Assembly (NCBI GenBank): GCA_018399635.1 | Contig: JAGYOH010000003.1 | Span: 62,001-126,000 of the forward strand | DNA from: Clostridia bacterium | Lineage (GTDB): Bacteria; Bacillota; Clostridia; Peptostreptococcales; Acidaminobacteraceae | Reading direction: 5' to 3' | DNA length: 64,000 nt | In this document: positions 52,007-60,476 of the stretch, piece by piece | Numbering within the stretch: position 1 is the stretch's first letter | How the letters are laid out: each line of letters opens with the position of its first letter | The notes under the pieces: model-generated | What the model was told of the DNA's origin: nothing | Database searches by the model: none | What the model saw: the letters and a program-made list of their open reading frames with translations, nothing else | Made by a program: the position numbers and the translations under genes

Positions 52007-52816
52007 CTATCTGAGAAGCTCGAATGCTTCGACGTAGCAGCTGCCCAGGGCCGCGTTGCTTTCCTTGGCGTAGTCGCCGTGGAAATCAGAACCGCCGGAA
52101 AGGACCAGACCGTGGGCTCCGGCCAGATTCCGGATTCTTGGCAGATCCTTTTCATCCAGGGAGGGATAACTGGCTTCAATCCCCATGAGACCCGCCTCCA
52201 CCAGCTCAGGCACACTGTCGAGGTTGCCGTAGAGGGTGGGATGGGCCAGGATGGGGATGGCCCCCATGGCCCTGAGCACCCTCACGGCTTCAATATGGGA
52301 GGGATATTCGATGGCCAGGTCCAGGGGACCCTTGTTCTTGAACATTTTCTGATAAAAGTCACCGTAATACTCCCGGGCATGGCCCTTTTGAATCAGGACG
52401 TCCATGATGTGCTGCTTGTAGATGCCGTGGATGCCCTTTTTTTCCTTGAAATCCTCAAAACTGAGATCGTAGCCCAGGGCGATGAGTCTTTGAATCTGCC
52501 TGCGGCTGTTTTCATGGCGCTGAGCCGTGGTTTTCTCAATCATCCGGTTGAGGGCTTCATCCTGGTCGTGGACATAAAGGCCCACGATATGGCAGGGGGT
52601 CTCCCTCTCATAATCATAGGCGCTGATTTCGATTCCCGGTACATAGTGGATGCCGAGGCTCTTAGCCAGCCGGTCATGGGACTCGATGCCGTAGACCGTG
52701 TCATGGTCCGTGATGGCCATGTGGGTGATGCCCCGGTCTCTGGCCAGGGTGAAAACCGCCTCAGGACTCAGACTGCAGTCGGAATTTGATGTGTGGACGT
52801 GAAAATCCGCTTTCAT
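52007..52816 (-). CDS. PHP-domain phosphoesterase, probable PhnPP-type cyclic phosphodiesterase
   Basis: A 269-residue PHP protein. Metal ligands appear in FHVHTSNSD (H6, H8), MAITDHDT, VPGIEIS, IPILAHPTLYG and GGSDFHGD. By itself this could be an RNase AM-type or generic PHP enzyme. Its place, 13 bp after phnE as last gene of a C-P lyase operon that has no phnP or phnN, points to the PhnPP type. A PHP enzyme of that type from Eggerthella lenta is known to hydrolyse 5-phosphoribosyl 1,2-cyclic phosphate at both ester bonds. The function is inferred from context. Confidence 0.85.
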   Translation of the reverse strand: MKADFHVHTSNSDCSLSPEAVFTLARDRGITHMAITDHDTVYGIESHDRLAKSLGIHYVPGIEISAYDYERETPCHIVGLYVHDQDEALNRMIEKTTAQRHENSRRQIQRLIALGYDLSFEDFKEKKGIHGIYKQHIMDVLIQKGHAREYYGDFYQKMFKNKGPLDLAIEYPSHIEAVRVLRAMGAIPILAHPTLYGNLDSVPELVEAGLMGIEASYPSLDEKDLPRIRNLAGAHGLVLSGGSDFHGDYAKESNAALGSCYVEAFELLR

Positions 52817-52829
52817 GGTTAACCCTCCT

Positions 52830-53657
52830 TCAATCCAGGATACTGCGCTGCCTGAAATCGTTGATGGTGATTTCCATCAACCAGGCCGTGAGAAAAATCA
52901 TGAAGACCCCGAAGCCCTGGGTGGCGTAATCCCCTCCCCGTGCGGCATTGTTGATGGCGCTGCCGATGGTCCCCGGGACTCCGGCTGCCGGCCCGATGAC
53001 CACCGCCACCCCGAAATTGATTTCATTCCTGATGGCGATCCAGGAAATCATCTTGGTCATGGAGGAGGGCAGGACGGCTCCGAAGACGATCTGCAGCCAG
53101 TTGGAGCCCGTGGCCTTCAAGGCCTCGATGGTTCCCGTATCCACCTCCTCGAAGGACTCGGCAAAGGCCTTGGTGAAGAAGGCGAAGGTGTGGAAGAACA
53201 TGCCCACCACCGCCGTGGTGGCGCTGAGGCCGTAGCCGGCGACAAAAATCAGGACCCAGATGATGGTGGGGACGGCTCTCACAAAGGAGGAAATCCCCCG
53301 GATCAGATCAGTCAGCCACCCTGAGGAGAGGTTTCTGGCGGCCAGGAGACCGAAAACCAGGCCGAAGACCACCCCCAGAATGGTGGTGACGAAGCCCAGG
53401 GCCAGGGTGTTGAGCAGACTCATGAACATCTCGAGTCTTTTCTCCCCGGGGACGAGATCGAATCTGAAGAAGTTGCTGGCGATCCGACTGGCGACCTCGA
53501 AACTGAACTGGTCCCACTTGTATTCCAGCCGGAAAAAAAGGGCATAGAAGGTCACCAGCAGAAAGAGAGTGACCAGGAGGCCGATGGCCCGGTCCGTGGC
53601 ATTGTAGACCCTCAGCCGGGGACGGCCGAGGATGGTGCGCTTGATGGTTTCAATCAT
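52830..53657 (-). CDS. phnE: Phosphonate ABC transporter permease (second)
   Basis: A 275-residue permease with about six helices. Landmarks: VTTILGVVFGLVFGLLAARN, SFVRAVPTIIWVLIFVAGYGL, and the EAA-type loop STIEALKATGSNWLQIVFGAVLPS (here VDTGTIEALKATG). It overlaps the first permease by 4 bp. Two PhnE-type subunits together form the channel in many Gram-positive phosphonate importers. AGGCTATT precedes the ATG. Confidence 0.92.
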   Translation of the reverse strand: MIETIKRTILGRPRLRVYNATDRAIGLLVTLFLLVTFYALFFRLEYKWDQFSFEVASRIASNFFRFDLVPGEKRLEMFMSLLNTLALGFVTTILGVVFGLVFGLLAARNLSSGWLTDLIRGISSFVRAVPTIIWVLIFVAGYGLSATTAVVGMFFHTFAFFTKAFAESFEEVDTGTIEALKATGSNWLQIVFGAVLPSSMTKMISWIAIRNEINFGVAVVIGPAAGVPGTIGSAINNAARGGDYATQGFGVFMIFLTAWLMEITINDFRQRSILD

Positions 53658-54469
53658 AATAGCCTCTTTCTGATCTGAATCGACAGCTGGTCGAAGGCGG
53701 TGATGGTGATCACCACCAGGATGACCGCCGCCGTCAATTCATCGAATCTTCTGAAGTGCTTGTAGATGCCGATGAGGTGTCCGATGCCGCCGCCGGCCAG
53801 GATACCGATGATGGTGGCGCTGCGGATGTTGGTTTCGATGGCATACAGGGTCCAGGAAATGGCCACGGGCAGGGTTTCGGGAAACACCGACTGGAAGATG
53901 ATCTGCCAGTAGGTCGCCCCGGTGGCTTCCAGGGCTTCGATGCTGCCGTGGTTGGTCTCGTCGATCATGTCGGAAAAGAGACGGGCGTTGAAGCCGAAGG
54001 TCCCGATGCTCATGACCAGGAGGGCCAGAAATTCACCGAACCAGAAGGCCATGAGGAGGACGATGGCCCAGATGGCCGCCGGAACATTCCTCAGAAAGGT
54101 GGCGACGACCCTCAAAAGGACCTTGACCAGGGGGATGCGGCCGGTCCGCTTGGACATGCCGATGGCCGTGGCATAGGCCAGGGCGGACCCGATGGTCCCC
54201 GCCGCCACCGACAATGCGATGGTGACCCAGATGCCTTCAAAAAGATCCTGATAGTTGGCAAAGTTGGGTGGGAAGTATAGCCCGACAAAGCGGTCCAAGG
54301 CACTGAAAAGTCTAATGAAAATCAGCCAGAAATCGAATTCGATCAGTCGGCTGCTCAGCAGATAGAGGACTCCGAAGGCTCCCAGGACCAGGGCGTTGCG
54401 GCCTCGTTTTTCATTGAAAATCCCCTGGGGGTTGTCCCGGGGCAGGGTGTTGTCATGCCAGAATTTCAT
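53654..54469 (-). CDS. phnE: Phosphonate ABC transporter permease (first)
   Basis: A 271-residue permease of the PhnE family, different from its neighbour in the N-terminal half. Landmarks: TIALSVAAGTIGSALAYATAIGMS, FLRNVPAAIWAIVLLMAFWFG, and the ATPase-contact loop HGSIEALEATGATYWQIIFQS. ATG 54469 has GGAG 9 nt upstream and is preferred over ATG 54484. It overlaps phnC by 17 bp. Confidence 0.92.
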   Translation of the reverse strand: MKFWHDNTLPRDNPQGIFNEKRGRNALVLGAFGVLYLLSSRLIEFDFWLIFIRLFSALDRFVGLYFPPNFANYQDLFEGIWVTIALSVAAGTIGSALAYATAIGMSKRTGRIPLVKVLLRVVATFLRNVPAAIWAIVLLMAFWFGEFLALLVMSIGTFGFNARLFSDMIDETNHGSIEALEATGATYWQIIFQSVFPETLPVAISWTLYAIETNIRSATIIGILAGGGIGHLIGIYKHFRRFDELTAAVILVVITITAFDQLSIQIRKRLL

Positions 54470-55223
54470 CGATTTTCGCTCCATAGATCAATTCGATCAC
54501 TTCATTGGTGAGGGCCTCCGGGGGTCCGTTGAAGACGATTTCCCCCTGACTCATTCCGATGATCCGGTCCGAGTATTTGATGGCCACATCCACCTGGTGC
54601 AGGTTCACCAGACAGGGAATCTGCATGGACCGGCTGATGTCCTTGAGGTATTCCATGATCACCTTGGACGCCTGGGGATCCAGGGAGGCGATGGGTTCAT
54701 CCGAGAGAATCATCTTGGGGTCCTGGATCAGGGCCCTGGCGATTCCCACCCGCTGCTTCTGTCCCCCGGAAAGATTGTTGCACCTGAAAAACTTGCGGTC
54801 CTCAAGACCCAGAAGATCCAGAATCTCCATGGCCCTCAGGATATCTTCCTTGGAGTAGAGGGAAAGGGCTCCTTTGAGGGTGGAGTAGTAGCCCAGTCTC
54901 CCGTGGAGCACGTTTTCCAGGGCCGTGAGCCGGTAGACCAGATTGTAGTGCTGGAAGACCATGCCGATCTGTTTTCGAACCTGTCTGAGGTCTTTTTTTC
55001 CCATCCCGACGATTTCTTTTTCATCGAAGACGATGCTGCTCCCTTGATCCGGCAATATCATCTGATTGATGCATCGGAAAAGAGTTGATTTCCCGGCCCC
55101 GCTCGGACCGATGACGGAAACCAACTCACCTTCTGATACATCAAAGGAAACCTTCTCAAGAGCCTTCGTTTTGCCTTCATAGGTTTTGGATAGATTCTGA
55201 ATACTGAGTATCACCTTTGACAT
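54453..55223 (-). CDS. phnC: Phosphonate ABC transporter ATP-binding protein
   Basis: A 256-residue ABC ATPase. Walker A is GPSGAGKST, Q-loop in GMVFQHYNLVYRLTALENVL, signature LSGGQKQRVGIARAL, Walker B MILSDEPIASLD, switch His in LVNLHQVDVAIKYSDR. The FQHYNLV and NLHQVD segments are typical of PhnC. ATG 55223 follows GGAGG; a longer frame to 55361 overlaps phnD and is noise. Confidence 0.95.
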   Translation of the reverse strand: MSKVILSIQNLSKTYEGKTKALEKVSFDVSEGELVSVIGPSGAGKSTLFRCINQMILPDQGSSIVFDEKEIVGMGKKDLRQVRKQIGMVFQHYNLVYRLTALENVLHGRLGYYSTLKGALSLYSKEDILRAMEILDLLGLEDRKFFRCNNLSGGQKQRVGIARALIQDPKMILSDEPIASLDPQASKVIMEYLKDISRSMQIPCLVNLHQVDVAIKYSDRIIGMSQGEIVFNGPPEALTNEVIELIYGAKIDEILA

Positions 55224-55257
55224 ACGAAACCTCCATGATTTCTCTGCTGCCGGAGAA

Positions 55258-56214
55258 TTACTCTCCGGCGTACATGACTTCCAAAAACTCGTAGTAGGAG
55301 GGATCCACGGCCACGAAGCGGTCGGTGAGATCCAGGACTGAAGCGTCGGAATCCGAACCACCCTCCATAAAGAGTCCTTCCACGGCGTTTTCAGGGGTAA
55401 GGTTCACGAAATGGTTCACGATGGCGTCGATGTGCTCCTGGGGCATGAATTCCTTGTTGACCCAGAAGGGACCGTTGGGCACCAGGGTCTGGGCGATGAT
55501 GAAGAGCTCGTCCCACCGCTCGTCTCCGTAGGCGCAGCAGAAGGCGCCGGCATAGACCTTCTTGTTGGCGATGAGCTCCACGGATCCGGGATGGTTGCCG
55601 CCGAACTGGATTTCCTCAAAGAGGCCTCCCTCGGCCTTGGTGAGTTCGAAGACCTGGTTGCGGTCCTGGATGAGTCCCGATCCATCGGGTCCGAAGGCGT
55701 TGTAGAGGGTGGTGGTGGGGACCAGTCGGCCCGAAGTCGAAGTCGCAGAAACGAAGGAGAAGGATCTACCCTCCAGAGACAGGATCATCTCCTCGGGAGT
55801 CATGCCGTCAAAATCGGATTTGTTGTCGACATGGGTGGCGATGTAGGCGGGATAGCCCGCAATGGACTTGTCTCCCAGAGGTGCCTGGATGAATAGGGGG
55901 ATGACATTGGGGTTCTCGAGATGCGCCTTGGTATAGGTGGCGCCTGAGGGGGTTCCGATATGGGCGGTTCCTGAGAGAATGGACTCTGAAACCACGGAGT
56001 AGTCGTCCGCCGCCACGTATTTCACTGTGGCATTGAAGGGCTCAAGGGCCTTGTTCATCTCCTCGATCACATAGCCCGAATAGTCCGTCATTTCTCCACC
56101 GTCATTGGGGAGAGAGGCGAAGATGTATTCGACGCTTTCCTCTTTGGCCTGACAACCTGTAACAATCACCAGCAGAAGCAACAACAATACCGAAAGTCCC
56201 AGATACTTTTTCAT
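55258..56214 (-). CDS. phnD: Phosphonate-binding lipoprotein
   Basis: About 318 residues. Signal MKKYLGLSVLLLLLLVIVTGC with lipobox Cys 21. The mature domain has the PhnD pattern: MNKALEPFNATVKYVAADDYSVV, GTAHIGTPSGATYTKAH, FSFVSATSTSGRLVPTTTLYN (with the Ser/Thr-rich loop that binds the phosphonate group), and VPNGPFWVNKEF. GGAGGAA stands 5 nt before ATG 56214. It lies between phnL and phnC, so uptake and cleavage genes are in one transcript. Confidence 0.92.
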   Translation of the reverse strand: MKKYLGLSVLLLLLLVIVTGCQAKEESVEYIFASLPNDGGEMTDYSGYVIEEMNKALEPFNATVKYVAADDYSVVSESILSGTAHIGTPSGATYTKAHLENPNVIPLFIQAPLGDKSIAGYPAYIATHVDNKSDFDGMTPEEMILSLEGRSFSFVSATSTSGRLVPTTTLYNAFGPDGSGLIQDRNQVFELTKAEGGLFEEIQFGGNHPGSVELIANKKVYAGAFCCAYGDERWDELFIIAQTLVPNGPFWVNKEFMPQEHIDAIVNHFVNLTPENAVEGLFMEGGSDSDASVLDLTDRFVAVDPSYYEFLEVMYAGE

Positions 56215-56241
56215 GATTCTTCCTCCTTGATTTTTCAAAGT

Positions 56242-56952
56242 TTAGATAAATCCGCCTTGATCCATGTTGAACTGCTTATCGACAAGCCCCTCCATGAACT
56301 CCAGATCATGGAAGATGCCCAGCATGGTAGTGCCATCGGCCTTGAGCTTCTCGATCAGTTCCCGGACCTTCTCCTTGTTGTGCTCGTCAAGGGAAGCCGT
56401 GGGCTCGTCGAGGAGCAGGAGCCTGGGTTTTTTGATCATGGCCGCCGCCACATTGAGTCTGAGCTTCTCTCCGCCGGAAAAATTCTGGGGATAGACGTCC
56501 CAGAGGGCTTCATCGAGTTCAAAATGACTGAGCATGGCGGCGGTTTCCCCTTCGGCGACCGCTCTGGAATGACCCATTTCAAGAACCGCCTTCTCCACGA
56601 TTTCCTTGGCCGTGGTCCTGGGCATGGTCCTCAGGAACTGGGAGACATAACCGATTTCATACTGTCTGAGATAGATGATCTCCTGCTCGCCGGCCTTGAA
56701 AAGATCGATCTCTCCAAAGGCTTCCGAGTCGTAGAGAATTTCTCCTTTTTGGGGCAGGTAGGTGCGGTAGATGCTTTTGAGGATCGTCGATTTGCCGGAA
56801 CCGCTTTTTCCGGTAATCCCCACGAATTCACCATGGTCGACGGTGAAACTGATGTCCTCGCATCCCCTGATTTTCCGGTCCAGGTGGTGCAGGGTGAATT
56901 CCTTCGACAGGTTGCGAATCACCAGCAGACTCTTCTCCGTGGTCATGGTCAT
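56242..56952 (-). CDS. phnL: C-P lyase system ATPase PhnL
   Basis: A 236-residue ABC-type ATPase. Walker A GKSGSGKST, Q-loop region IGYVSQFLRTMPRTTAKEIVE, signature FSGGEKLRLNVAAAM, Walker B LLLLDEPTASLD, His in GIFHDLEFM. VSQFLRxxPR is a PhnL hallmark. PhnL is required for the formation of ribosyl triphosphonates with PhnGHI. It overlaps the hexapeptide transferase gene by 4 bp. Confidence 0.94.
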   Translation of the reverse strand: MTMTTEKSLLVIRNLSKEFTLHHLDRKIRGCEDISFTVDHGEFVGITGKSGSGKSTILKSIYRTYLPQKGEILYDSEAFGEIDLFKAGEQEIIYLRQYEIGYVSQFLRTMPRTTAKEIVEKAVLEMGHSRAVAEGETAAMLSHFELDEALWDVYPQNFSGGEKLRLNVAAAMIKKPRLLLLDEPTASLDEHNKEKVRELIEKLKADGTTMLGIFHDLEFMEGLVDKQFNMDQGGFI

Positions 56953-57575
56953 TCGACCACCTCCCCTTTTGAGTGTCTCTTGATGAAGACCTCGACCTCC
57001 TCTCTGAAATCCAGGAGATGGGCTTTGATTTTATCGTCCGGCCAATCCCACCAGGCGATGGCTTCAAGACTCCGGACGGTGTCTTCAGGGAAGCGGTAGC
57101 GCAGGATCTTTGCGGGATTGCCCGCCACAATGGCATAGGGAGGCACATCCTTGGTCACCACGGCGCCCTGGCCCACCACGGCTCCGTTGCCCACGGCGAT
57201 TCCCGGCTTGATCATGGCCCCGTGGCCGATCCAGGTATCGTGACCGATGGTGGTGATCCGGGATTCCCGGTGATTGAAAAATTCCTGGTCGTCCTCTCCG
57301 AAGCCGTACATGGCACTGCGATAGGTAAAATGATGCAGGGTGGCCCGGTCCATGGGATGGTCCGTGGCCCCTACCCTGACTGAGGCGGCTATGTTGGAAA
57401 ATTTGCCGATGGTGGCATTCTGAAAGGTACAATAGCCGCCGCAGTAGGAATAGTGATCGAAGGTGGTGTTTTGAAGGGTGCTGTACCCTCCGATTTCACA
57501 CCAGTTTCCGTAGCTTGAGTTGTTGAGTCTGGCGCCTTCATGGACGAGGCCCTCCAGGGTCAGTGATTTTTTCAT
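56949..57575 (-). CDS. Phn-linked hexapeptide-repeat transferase
   Basis: A 208-residue left-handed beta-helix protein with many hexapeptide repeats (IGGYSTLQNTTFDHYSYCGG, IGKFSNIAASVRVGA, IGHDTWIGHGAMIKPGI, VGNGAVVGQGAVVTKDV) and the usual end PPYAIVAGNPAKILRYRF. Length and the HPMDRATLHHFTYRSAMYGFG loop match the phosphonate-metabolism transferase family found in C-P lyase operons. The acceptor is unknown; a role like the aminoalkylphosphonate acetyltransferase PhnO is possible. It lies between phnM and phnL. Confidence 0.88.
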   Translation of the reverse strand: MKKSLTLEGLVHEGARLNNSSYGNWCEIGGYSTLQNTTFDHYSYCGGYCTFQNATIGKFSNIAASVRVGATDHPMDRATLHHFTYRSAMYGFGEDDQEFFNHRESRITTIGHDTWIGHGAMIKPGIAVGNGAVVGQGAVVTKDVPPYAIVAGNPAKILRYRFPEDTVRSLEAIAWWDWPDDKIKAHLLDFREEVEVFIKRHSKGEVVE

Positions 57576-57587
57576 CCGGCTTTCCTC

Positions 57588-58772
57588 CTAAACCCGGTAA
57601 TGGGTTTGAAATACTTCCTCGCCGTCCACGAGGCAGGTGGTGATGACGGGGAAATCCCCGTCGATCATTTCGATGATGTTCAAGTCCGCCAGCTTGCCCT
57701 TTTCAATGGAGCCGATTTCTTCATCCACCTTGACCGCCCTGGCGGGATTGAGGGTGACCAGCTTGAACATTTCTGCAAGATCGTGGCCGTAATCCCGATG
57801 GAGCTTGAAGACCGAGTGGAGAATCGCGGCAGGATAGTAGTCGCTGCACAGAATATCCACCACTCCGGCGGCCACGGCCTCGTGGGCGGAAAGATTGCCG
57901 GAATGGGATCCTCCCAGAAGGACATTGGGGGCCCCCGCCACGGTGTGAAGATTCATCTCCTTGGCTTTTTTCGCCACGGCCATGGTGATGGGAAATTCGG
58001 AGATGGTGGCTCCGATTTCCTTGATCCGGTGGAGCTTTTCAATGGAATCGTCGTCATGGGAGGCGATGGCGATGCCCTTCTCCATGGCATAGGCGGCGAT
58101 CCGCTGGCACTCCTCGGGCCTGAGTTTGGGAGTGGACAGGCGCTTTTCAATATGGGCGTCGAGTTCCTCGTCGCTCATCTTGAGCCCGTACTGCCGGGTC
58201 ATTTTCCTGTAGCCCTCGAGGTCCGAGAACTGACCCTGACCCGGGGTGTGGTCCATGAAGCTCAGCAGATCCACCCGGTCCTCCTGGATGAAGCCGATGA
58301 GTTCCTCCACGCTGTCGACATTATCGATCTCAAACCGGGCGTGGAAGCGGTGGCGGATCAGGTGTTTCTTGTGGTGGGTCCCGGCGATGAGGTCGATGAA
58401 CTTTCTCACGTTTTCCTGACGACGGATGGGCTTGTCATCGGTCTGCTTGATCTTGTAAAGACTCAGGGAATGATACATGGTGGTGACTCCGTGGGTGAGC
58501 AGCTCCCTCTCCGCCTCTCTCAGGGCCAGTTTGAAGTCCATGAGACTCGAGGGTCGGGGGGCGGCGATATGCTCGATGTAATCGGCGTGGATATCGATGA
58601 AACCCGGGGACACATAGCCCCCTCTGGCATCGATGATTCTCAGGTCCAGGCCCAGGGCCTCCCCTTCTCCAGCCTTGACGATATCCTTGATCCGGCTGCC
58701 GTCGATGATGAGATCATAACCCTCCACGATCCCCTCCGGCAGCACCAGTTTTCCGTTGATGATGGCTTTCAT
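57588..58772 (-). CDS. phnM: Alpha-D-ribose 1-methylphosphonate 5-triphosphate diphosphatase
   Basis: A 394-residue amidohydrolase-fold enzyme that removes pyrophosphate from ribosyl triphosphonate. Seen: the N-terminal strand domain IINGKLVLPEGIVEGYDLIIDG, the metal site GYVSPGFIDIHADYIEHIAAPRP, HGVTTMYHSLSL, IASHDDDSIEKL, and the C-terminal VTLNPARAVKVDEEIGSIEKGKLADLNI. The PhnM-specific HADYIEH motif replaces the HxH of common amidohydrolases. It begins 14 bp after phnK. Confidence 0.95.
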   Translation of the reverse strand: MKAIINGKLVLPEGIVEGYDLIIDGSRIKDIVKAGEGEALGLDLRIIDARGGYVSPGFIDIHADYIEHIAAPRPSSLMDFKLALREAERELLTHGVTTMYHSLSLYKIKQTDDKPIRRQENVRKFIDLIAGTHHKKHLIRHRFHARFEIDNVDSVEELIGFIQEDRVDLLSFMDHTPGQGQFSDLEGYRKMTRQYGLKMSDEELDAHIEKRLSTPKLRPEECQRIAAYAMEKGIAIASHDDDSIEKLHRIKEIGATISEFPITMAVAKKAKEMNLHTVAGAPNVLLGGSHSGNLSAHEAVAAGVVDILCSDYYPAAILHSVFKLHRDYGHDLAEMFKLVTLNPARAVKVDEEIGSIEKGKLADLNIIEMIDGDFPVITTCLVDGEEVFQTHYRV

Positions 58773-58786
58773 GGCAAGCTCCTTCT

Positions 58787-59632
58787 TTAAAGTAATGACT
58801 GCACGAGTTTCTGGGTGTAGGGGTGCTGGGGATCCTCGAGAATCTGATCCGTAAGACCGGTTTCAATGACGCGGCCGTCCAGCATCACCAGGGTGCGGTC
58901 CGCCAGCATCCGGATGACGCCGAGATCGTGGGAGACGATGACCATGCTGATGCCGAGGTCCCGCTGGATCTCCTTGATGAGGTCCAGGACATTGGCCTGG
59001 ACTGAAAGATCCAGGCCCGTGGTGACCTCGTCCAGAAAGAGGACCGGGGGATTGTTGGAGAGGGCCTTGGCGATCTGGACCCGTTGCTGCATCCCTCCGG
59101 AAAAATTCTCCGGTGCGTCCTTTCTCCGGTAGTCCTCGATGGTGACCACGTCGAGGAGGTCATGGGCCCTTTGGGTCATGGTCCCCACATGGCGACCTCC
59201 GGCGGCGATGAGCTTTTCCGCGACATTGGAGAGGGCCGAAAATTTCATTTTGAGACCAAGAAAGGGATTCTGATACACCATGCCCAGGAGATAATCCCTG
59301 AGGTAGCGCTTTTGCTGGGAGGAAACCTTCAGAATATCCGCCCTTCCCTCCCCGTAATCGTTGAGAAAGGCCTCTCCCGCACTGGCTTCCTGATCGAAAT
59401 AGAGGGTTCTTACCAGGGTGGATTTGCCGCTGCCGCTCTCACCCACGATGCCGAGAATCTCCCCCCGGTAGAGGTCGAAGGACACCTCCCGGGTGGCATA
59501 GATGGTCTGGCAGTGGGGACAGTAGTTTCGAATCAGAACCTCGGGATTTTTTCGGCATTTTTCACAGCCTTCCCCGAACTGTTTGGTCAGATTTTTGACC
59601 ACCAGGACCTTTTCCTGAGTCACTTCAGGCAT
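58787..59632 (-). CDS. phnK: C-P lyase system ATPase PhnK with extra Cys cluster
   Basis: About 281 residues. ABC motifs: GESGSGKST, MVYQNPFLGLKMKFSALSNVAE, FSGGMQQRVQIAKAL, LFLDEVTTGLD, VSHDLGVIRML. The C-terminal DPQHPYTQKLVQSLL is typical of PhnK. Between the first strand and the Walker A there is an insertion with GCEKCRKNPE and YCPHCQT, four Cys spaced like a zinc ribbon, absent from E. coli PhnK. ATG 59632 has GGGAGG 8 nt upstream and is preferred over GTG 59641. It overlaps phnJ by 8 bp. Confidence 0.94.
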   Translation of the reverse strand: MPEVTQEKVLVVKNLTKQFGEGCEKCRKNPEVLIRNYCPHCQTIYATREVSFDLYRGEILGIVGESGSGKSTLVRTLYFDQEASAGEAFLNDYGEGRADILKVSSQQKRYLRDYLLGMVYQNPFLGLKMKFSALSNVAEKLIAAGGRHVGTMTQRAHDLLDVVTIEDYRRKDAPENFSGGMQQRVQIAKALSNNPPVLFLDEVTTGLDLSVQANVLDLIKEIQRDLGISMVIVSHDLGVIRMLADRTLVMLDGRVIETGLTDQILEDPQHPYTQKLVQSLL

Positions 59633-60476
59633 TGTCCCCACCTCCCTGATTCAGACGCTTCAGACAGTAACTGCTGTCATTGCACTGATAATAGACCTCA
59701 TGGGTCAGCTCGTCTTCAAGTTCATCAAAGAAAACATCCGTCGCCCCGCAGAGGTGACACACCCTTCCCTCCTGGTTTTCCACTTCAAAGGGATAGTCGT
59801 CAAAGGCCAGGGAAACCACCTTGGTGTAGGGGGGAATGGCGTAGATTTTCTTCTCCCGGCCGGCTCCGAAGAGTTGGATTCCTTCGGAATGGTCCAGTCT
59901 GGGATTGTCGTATTTGGGAATGGGGCTCGGAGACATCACGTACCGGTCGTGGACGTAGACGGGATGGGCCGCCCCACCGGTCATTTTCCCGAATTTCATG
60001 ATTTTTTCAAAAAGCACCAGCCAGGCGCCGCTGTACTCCCCGTCGCCGTGGAGCCGCTTGGTCTTGTATTCACTGGATTCAACAAATCTCAGGGGCTCCG
60101 GCATGGGCACCTGCAGGACGATGATCTGCTCCTCCCTGAGGGGCTCCTCGGGAATCCGGTGCCGGGACTGGACCACTGTGGCCTTGCCGGTGTCAATGGT
60201 GCTGTCGACGCCCGTGGTCTTTTGAATCAGATTTTTGATGCTGACGGCGTTCACCGACTCATCCGTCCCCTGGTCGATGACCTTGATGACATCCCCCTGG
60301 TTGATCAGGGACAGGGTGACCTGCAGGCCCCCGGTTCCCCAACCCCGGGCGATGGGCATTTCTCTTGAAGCAAAGGGAACCTGATAGCCGGGAATCGCCA
60401 CGGCCTTCAAGGTCGCCCTTCTGATTTCTTTTTTGGATCCTTCATCGAAGAAGGCGAAATTATAGGCGTTTTTCAC
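59625..60476 (-). CDS. phnJ: C-P lyase catalytic subunit (alpha-D-ribose 1-methylphosphonate 5-phosphate C-P lyase)
   Basis: A 283-residue radical-SAM-like enzyme that breaks the carbon-phosphorus bond. The four conserved Cys are C240, C243, C265 and C271 (CHLC...CNDSSYC), one residue offset from E. coli C241, C244, C266 and C272. Other landmarks are NFAFFDEGSKKEIRRA, VAIPGYQVPFASREMP, RGWGTGGLQVTLS, RHRIPEEPL and VQVPMPEPLRFVE-like text. All essential residues look intact, so the system should be active. It overlaps phnI by 4 bp. Confidence 0.97.
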   Translation of the reverse strand: MKNAYNFAFFDEGSKKEIRRATLKAVAIPGYQVPFASREMPIARGWGTGGLQVTLSLINQGDVIKVIDQGTDESVNAVSIKNLIQKTTGVDSTIDTGKATVVQSRHRIPEEPLREEQIIVLQVPMPEPLRFVESSEYKTKRLHGDGEYSGAWLVLFEKIMKFGKMTGGAAHPVYVHDRYVMSPSPIPKYDNPRLDHSEGIQLFGAGREKKIYAIPPYTKVVSLAFDDYPFEVENQEGRVCHLCGATDVFFDELEDELTHEVYYQCNDSSYCLKRLNQGGGDNA

